From assembly GCA_023701085.1 (NCBI GenBank), contig JAMPXR010000074.1:1-9221 (forward strand): 9,221 nucleotides of DNA, written 5' to 3'. Positions 6,462-9,221 of this stretch are shown piece after piece. The position numbers and the translations under genes were made by a program. The stretch is from Ramlibacter sp. GTDB taxonomy: Bacteria > Pseudomonadota > Gammaproteobacteria > Burkholderiales > Burkholderiaceae_C. The first letter of the stretch is position 1, and every line of letters begins with the position of its first letter. A model generated the notes under the pieces. That model searched no databases. It worked only from the letters and a program-made list of their open reading frames with translations, and was not told the origin of the DNA.

Positions 6462-6594
6462 TAAGGCTGGGATGGCAAGTGGAATGTCCTCGCAGCCGCC
6501 GCGCGAGATTTGCTTGGCCAACCCGCGGGCGGGCGCCGCGGGAGTGTACGCGCTGCGGCCGCGGCCCGGTGCTGCCGGCCGCGGGGCCGCACGT
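6462..6594. other. Convergent intergenic region with strong GC hairpin (possible bidirectional terminator)
   Basis: This 133-nt gap separates the ends of ribA (plus) and the oxidoreductase beta gene (minus). Bases 6555-6590 form a strong imperfect hairpin: two tandem GCGGCC units (6555-6566) and CGG (6567-6569) pair with CCG and GGCCGC-type bases in 6575-6590, around the loop TGCTG (6570-6574) with a small bulge. There is no T-tract on either side. Its position at the convergence point suggests it stops or insulates transcription from both directions. No convincing gene is seen in the gap. Confidence 0.45.
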
Positions 6595-7491
6595 TCAGAC
6601 GGCCGCCTCGATGCCCGCGCTCATTTCCACCTGCCGCTGTAACCGTTCCCAGCCTTCGTCGACCTCTGCCTGCAGCGATGCGATACCCCCGGGGTCCAGA
6701 TGCTTGTAGCGCCGCTGCAGTGCCAGGTAGTCGCCGACCGGCCGCGTGCGTGCGGTCTGATTGATGGTGTAGCGGCGCCCATCCTCCACCTCGTACAGCG
6801 GAAACGCGCCGCACTCGACCGCGTAGCGCGAAGCCGTAAGGCCGCCGTCGTCGGACAGGCCCCAGCCGTCCAGGCAAGGCACCAGCAGCGTGATGATGCG
6901 AAAGCCCCGGATCGCCTTGGCCTTCTTCACCTTGCTCACCAGGTCGGGCAGGAAGCCGACGCTGGCGGTGGCGGCGTAGGGCACCTGGTGCGCGGCCATG
7001 ATTTCCGTCAGGTTCTTCTTGCGCGTGCCCTTGCCCTCGGGCGTGGACCCGGTCTTCGCGTAGTGCGGCGTCGACGACGACTTCTGCGCGCCGGTGTTCA
7101 TGTAGCCTTCGTTGTCGAGGCAGAAGTAGATGATGTTCTCGTTACGCTCGGCCGCCGACGACAGGCACTGGAAGCCGATGTCGTAGGTGCCGCCGTCACC
7201 GGCCAGCACGATCACCTGCGTCTCGCGCTTGCCTTGCGAGTCGAGCGCGCGCCGCAGCCCCGAGGCCGCGGCCGCGCTCGCTTCCAGGGTCGGCTGGTAG
7301 ACCGGGATGCGCAGCGAGCTGAAGGGTTGCGGCCCGGCGATGATGGCCATGCACGAAGGCGGAATCACGGCCATCGTGTCGGGGCCCATGGTCGCCAGGA
7401 CGTGGCGCACCGACAGGGCTTCCACGCAGCCGGGGCAGGCGGCGTGGCCGGAGCACAGCATCGGGCTGTCTTTGAGATCGAGTGGTTGCAT
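6595..7491 (-). CDS. 2-oxoacid:acceptor oxidoreductase, beta subunit (TPP-binding, PorB-like)
   Basis: A 298-residue beta subunit that holds thiamine diphosphate and the proximal [4Fe-4S] cluster of a 2-oxoacid:ferredoxin-type oxidoreductase. The four expected cluster cysteines are visible: C19-x2-C22, C47 (25 residues later, the spacing known from pyruvate:ferredoxin oxidoreductase), and C206 in VPCLDGWG. C13 is extra. The TPP/Mg motif is GDGG at 98-101 to NEGYMNTG at 127-134. QKSSSTPHYAKT at 136-147 is typical of the PorB family. ATG at 7491 is chosen because the family core begins there (MLCSGHAACPGC at 11-22). The frame is open further upstream, but that part overlaps the alpha gene and is a shadow. 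It starts 4 nt after the alpha stop with a weak ribosome binding site, so translation is probably coupled. Pyruvate, another 2-oxoacid or phenylglyoxylate could be the substrate. Confidence 0.93.
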   Translation of the reverse strand: MQPLDLKDSPMLCSGHAACPGCVEALSVRHVLATMGPDTMAVIPPSCMAIIAGPQPFSSLRIPVYQPTLEASAAAASGLRRALDSQGKRETQVIVLAGDGGTYDIGFQCLSSAAERNENIIYFCLDNEGYMNTGAQKSSSTPHYAKTGSTPEGKGTRKKNLTEIMAAHQVPYAATASVGFLPDLVSKVKKAKAIRGFRIITLLVPCLDGWGLSDDGGLTASRYAVECGAFPLYEVEDGRRYTINQTARTRPVGDYLALQRRYKHLDPGGIASLQAEVDEGWERLQRQVEMSAGIEAAV

Positions 7492-7495
7492 GTTG

Positions 7496-8650
7496 CTAGG
7501 CCCAGGCAGATTCGACTTGGGGCGCGCCGTCCAGCGCGCGGCGCACGAGCGCGGCAATCGCGTCCGGCGACATGTTGACGCCGCCCACCCCCGCCAGGAA
7601 GCCATGCACGCGCGGCGCCGCGGGCAGGCCATACAGGGCGCCGCGCAGCTCCTGGTGCAGGATGCCGCCGAGCCCAGGCGAGTGGTTGCGGTCGAGCACG
7701 ACGACGTCGGGCACGCCGGTCAGCGCCACGCGCAGCGCCTGCGCCGGCAGCGGCCGGAACAGCCGCACTTTCAGCAGGCCCACCGGCAGGCCGGCGTCGC
7801 GCATGGCGTCCACGGCTTCACGCGCCGTGCCGCACATGCTGCCCATCGTGACGATCACGGCGCGCGCGCCGTCGCAGCGGTAGCGTTCCAGCACGCCGTA
7901 CGAACGGCCCGTCAGCTCGCTCCATTCGCGGTCGGCTTCCTGCACGACCGCCAGCGCCCGCGCCATCGCGTCCTCGATGTCGTGCCGGTGCTGGCAGAAC
8001 ATGTGCTGCGAGACGACGTTGCCCCAGGACGATCCGACGGCGGTGTCCAGGCGGTTCACCGGCGCGTAGCGCGGCAGATAGGCGTCCACGATTTCCTGCG
8101 CCGGCACCTGCACCGGCTCCAGGGCGTGCGACACGTAGAAGGCGTCGTGGTTGACCATCACCGGCAGCATCACCTGCTCGGCCACGCGAAAACCGTGCAG
8201 CACCGAGTCCAGCGATTCCTGCGCGCTTTCGGAATAGAACTGGATCCAGCCGGTGTCGCGCTGGGCCAGGCTGTCGGTCTGGTCCGGCCAGAACGCCCAG
8301 GGCGAGGCCACGGTGCGATTGACGTTGGCCATCACGATCGGGGCGCGCGCGCCGCTGGCGTAATGCAGCAGTTCGTGCATCAGCAGCAGGCCCTGCGAAG
8401 CCGTGGCCGTGAAGACCCGGGCGCCGGCCAGCGACGCGGGAATGCAGGCGGCCAGCACCGAGTGCTCGGACTCCGGCGTCAGGATTTCGGCATCGAACTG
8501 GCCCGCCGCATGGAAATCCGTGATCAGCTCCAGGATGGGCGTCTGCGGCGTGATCGGGTAGACCGGCACGACGTTCGGGCGCGCCAGCCGCGCGGCCCAA
8601 GCGACGGCGTGGTTGCCGCTCAGCAGCATGGATGTTTGCATATCGGTCAA
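7496..8650 (-). CDS. 2-oxoacid:acceptor oxidoreductase, alpha subunit (PorA-like)
   Basis: A 384-residue PorA-type subunit forming the pyrimidine domain around TPP. Motifs: YPITPQTPILELI at 31-43, the catalytic Glu region PESEHSVL at 59-66, ATASQGLLLMHE at 82-93, and NRTVASPWAFWPDQTD at 111-126 followed by RDTGWIQFYSE at 131-141. A C-terminal transketolase-like domain includes VVVLDRNHSPGLGG. Pyruvate enzymes usually carry an NIHCDHSD-like sequence where this protein has AFWPDQTD, so the substrate may not be pyruvate. The start is TTG at 8650 because AAGGAGAG (8663-8656) sits at ideal spacing from it; an in-frame ATG at 8641 would give 381 aa but lies about 16 nt from that site. The gamma domain fused to alpha in KorA-type enzymes is absent, so gamma must lie elsewhere, perhaps upstream. 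Family is sure; substrate and start are less so. Confidence 0.92.
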   Translation of the reverse strand: MTDMQTSMLLSGNHAVAWAARLARPNVVPVYPITPQTPILELITDFHAAGQFDAEILTPESEHSVLAACIPASLAGARVFTATASQGLLLMHELLHYASGARAPIVMANVNRTVASPWAFWPDQTDSLAQRDTGWIQFYSESAQESLDSVLHGFRVAEQVMLPVMVNHDAFYVSHALEPVQVPAQEIVDAYLPRYAPVNRLDTAVGSSWGNVVSQHMFCQHRHDIEDAMARALAVVQEADREWSELTGRSYGVLERYRCDGARAVIVTMGSMCGTAREAVDAMRDAGLPVGLLKVRLFRPLPAQALRVALTGVPDVVVLDRNHSPGLGGILHQELRGALYGLPAAPRVHGFLAGVGGVNMSPDAIAALVRRALDGAPQVESAWA

Positions 8651-8655
8651 TTCGG

Positions 8656-8663
8656 CTCTCCTT
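8656..8663 (-). promoter_or_regulatory. Ribosome binding site supporting a TTG start for the alpha subunit
   Basis: On the minus strand AAGGAGAG is followed by CCGAA and then TTG (8650). GGAG is 7 nt from TTG but 16 nt from the nearby ATG at 8641. The spacing favours the TTG start, though the ATG cannot be excluded. Confidence 0.55.
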
Positions 8664-8669
8664 CGCGGG

Positions 8670-8750
8670 CCACCGCGGAACCGGCTTTGCCGGACCGCTG
8701 GTGGCGCCCCCTTGAGGGGGAGGCGGCCGTAGGCCGCTTCGGGGGTGGGC
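8670..8750. repeat. Multi-hairpin GC-rich intergenic element (REP-like)
   Basis: The 103-nt gap between the flavoprotein and alpha genes holds three consecutive palindromes. The first is CCGGC-TTT-GCCGG (8681-8693), extended outward by GCGG/CCGC and CCACC/GGTGG to about 8670-8704 with a bulge. The second is CCCCCT-TG-AGGGGG (8707-8720). The third is GCGGCC-GTA-GGCCGC (8723-8737). The following GGGGGTGGGCG (to 8751) can also pair back with the first CGCCCCC, allowing alternative folds. The composition resembles dispersed intergenic elements I associate with Burkholderiales genomes; that recognition is from memory and needs a genome search. Within the operon it could stabilise or attenuate the mRNA between subunit genes. 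Confidence 0.6.
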
Positions 8751-8753
8751 GTT

Positions 8754-9221
8754 TCATCGGACTTCCTCCTGCATGATCATCGAACCGGTCGGGCACTCCC
8801 TGACGCAGATGCCGCAGCCCTTGCAGTAATCCACCAGCACCCGGTAGCCGCCGGTGTCCACCCGCTCGATCGCGAGATCCGGGCAGTAGAAGAAGCAGTT
8901 GTCGCAGGCCGTGCAGTTGCCGCACGAAAAGCAGCGCCCCGCCTCGGCCAGCGCCTGTTCCAGCTCGAGGCCGAGCTGCACCTCGACGCCGCTGGCCAGC
9001 CGCTGCGCCGCCGGCAGGCGCGACTCGGCCGCGCGTGCCTCCTTCGGGTGGTAGTAGGTGGCGATGTTCGCCAGGCCCACCGCGTGCGCGGCGCCGGCGC
9101 CGGCAGCGGCATCCAGGCCGCGCAGCCGGCGATCGATGTCGAGCGCCGCGCGCTTGCCCATGCCGACCGCCTCGGTGACGAAGCGCGCCATGCTGGCCAC
9201 GTCGCCGCCCGCCCACACCCC
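8754..9221 (-). CDS. Glutamate-synthase-like flavoprotein with C-terminal ferredoxin domain (5' partial)
   Basis: The frame is open to the window edge, so only the C-terminal 155 residues are seen. The first residues, GVWAGGDV, are the FAD-binding GD motif that closes the GltD-like pyridine-nucleotide-dependent oxidoreductase fold, followed by the VTEAVGMGKRAA helix. A linker (about 35-95) leads to a cysteine-rich region: C97-x2-C100-x2-C103-x2-C106-x2-C109-x3-C113-P, and a second set, C133-x2-C136-x2-C139-x3-C143-P. This is consistent with a two-[4Fe-4S] ferredoxin of the PorD/delta type plus two extra cysteines. Such proteins pass electrons between a 2-oxoacid oxidoreductase and NAD(P). The gene stands 103 nt upstream of the alpha gene in the same direction, with the hairpin element between. 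The related phenylglyoxylate oxidoreductase of Azoarcus also includes an FAD subunit, but the gene order differs. Whether a gamma domain is fused at its N-terminus cannot be seen. Confidence 0.88.
   Translation of the reverse strand, partial: GVWAGGDVASMARFVTEAVGMGKRAALDIDRRLRGLDAAAGAGAAHAVGLANIATYYHPKEARAAESRLPAAQRLASGVEVQLGLELEQALAEAGRCFSCGNCTACDNCFFYCPDLAIERVDTGGYRVLVDYCKGCGICVRECPTGSMIMQEEVR

Noticed and set aside
7492..7632. N-terminal extension of the beta subunit frame
   Set aside because: It overlaps the conserved C-terminus of alpha and reads Arg/Cys-rich non-family sequence. ATG 7491 sits just before the PorB core.
7307..8776. Long plus-strand open frame (489 codons) opposite the oxidoreductase alpha/beta genes
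   Set aside because: The translation is Arg/His/Gln-rich and lacks motifs, while the minus strand encodes two well-matched subunits. It is a GC-driven shadow.
1..9221. CRISPR arrays, tRNA or rRNA genes, transposases, attachment sites
   Set aside because: No regularly spaced repeats, clover-leaf-like sequences, transposase motifs or flanking direct repeats were seen on either strand.

Overview
The window is GC-rich, densely coded, and looks like a chromosomal segment of a betaproteobacterium. The clues are the GC-rich gene style, the anaerobic aromatic-type gene content, and a GC-rich hairpin element (about 8670-8750) of a kind I associate with Burkholderiales. That assignment is inference; nothing here fixes genus or species. 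Both edges cut through genes.

Plus strand, 1-6461, is one tightly packed unit of eight genes in a single direction: a 5'-truncated UbiD-family (de)carboxylase; an 85-residue small protein; a second UbiD-family protein (448 aa); UbiX, the flavin prenyltransferase; a DUF120-type (archaeal RibK-like, CTP-dependent) riboflavin kinase; a PaaK-type aryl-CoA ligase; a type 1 isopentenyl-diphosphate isomerase (Idi); and a monofunctional GTP cyclohydrolase II (RibA).

The last genes can be read as a supply line for the UbiD cofactor, prenylated FMN (prFMN). RibA commits GTP to riboflavin, RibK turns riboflavin into FMN without going on to FAD, Idi makes the dimethylallyl unit, and UbiX joins prenyl and FMN. 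The two UbiD proteins would use the product. The large/small/large layout resembles the carboxylating core (54, 10 and 53 kDa subunits) of phenylphosphate carboxylase from anaerobic phenol degradation. The ligase suggests that an aromatic acid, either product or substrate, is linked to CoA. The real substrate cannot be read from the sequence.

Minus strand, 9221-6595, is a convergent operon for a 2-oxoacid:acceptor oxidoreductase. It encodes the C-terminus of a glutamate-synthase-like flavoprotein carrying a two-cluster ferredoxin domain, then the alpha (PorA-like) and beta (PorB-like, TPP-binding) subunits. Such enzymes turn 2-oxoacids into acyl-CoA and deliver low-potential electrons, which fits an anaerobic aromatic degrader. 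The two units meet at 6462-6594, which holds a strong GC hairpin. No rRNA, tRNA, CRISPR array, transposase or clear promoter was seen.
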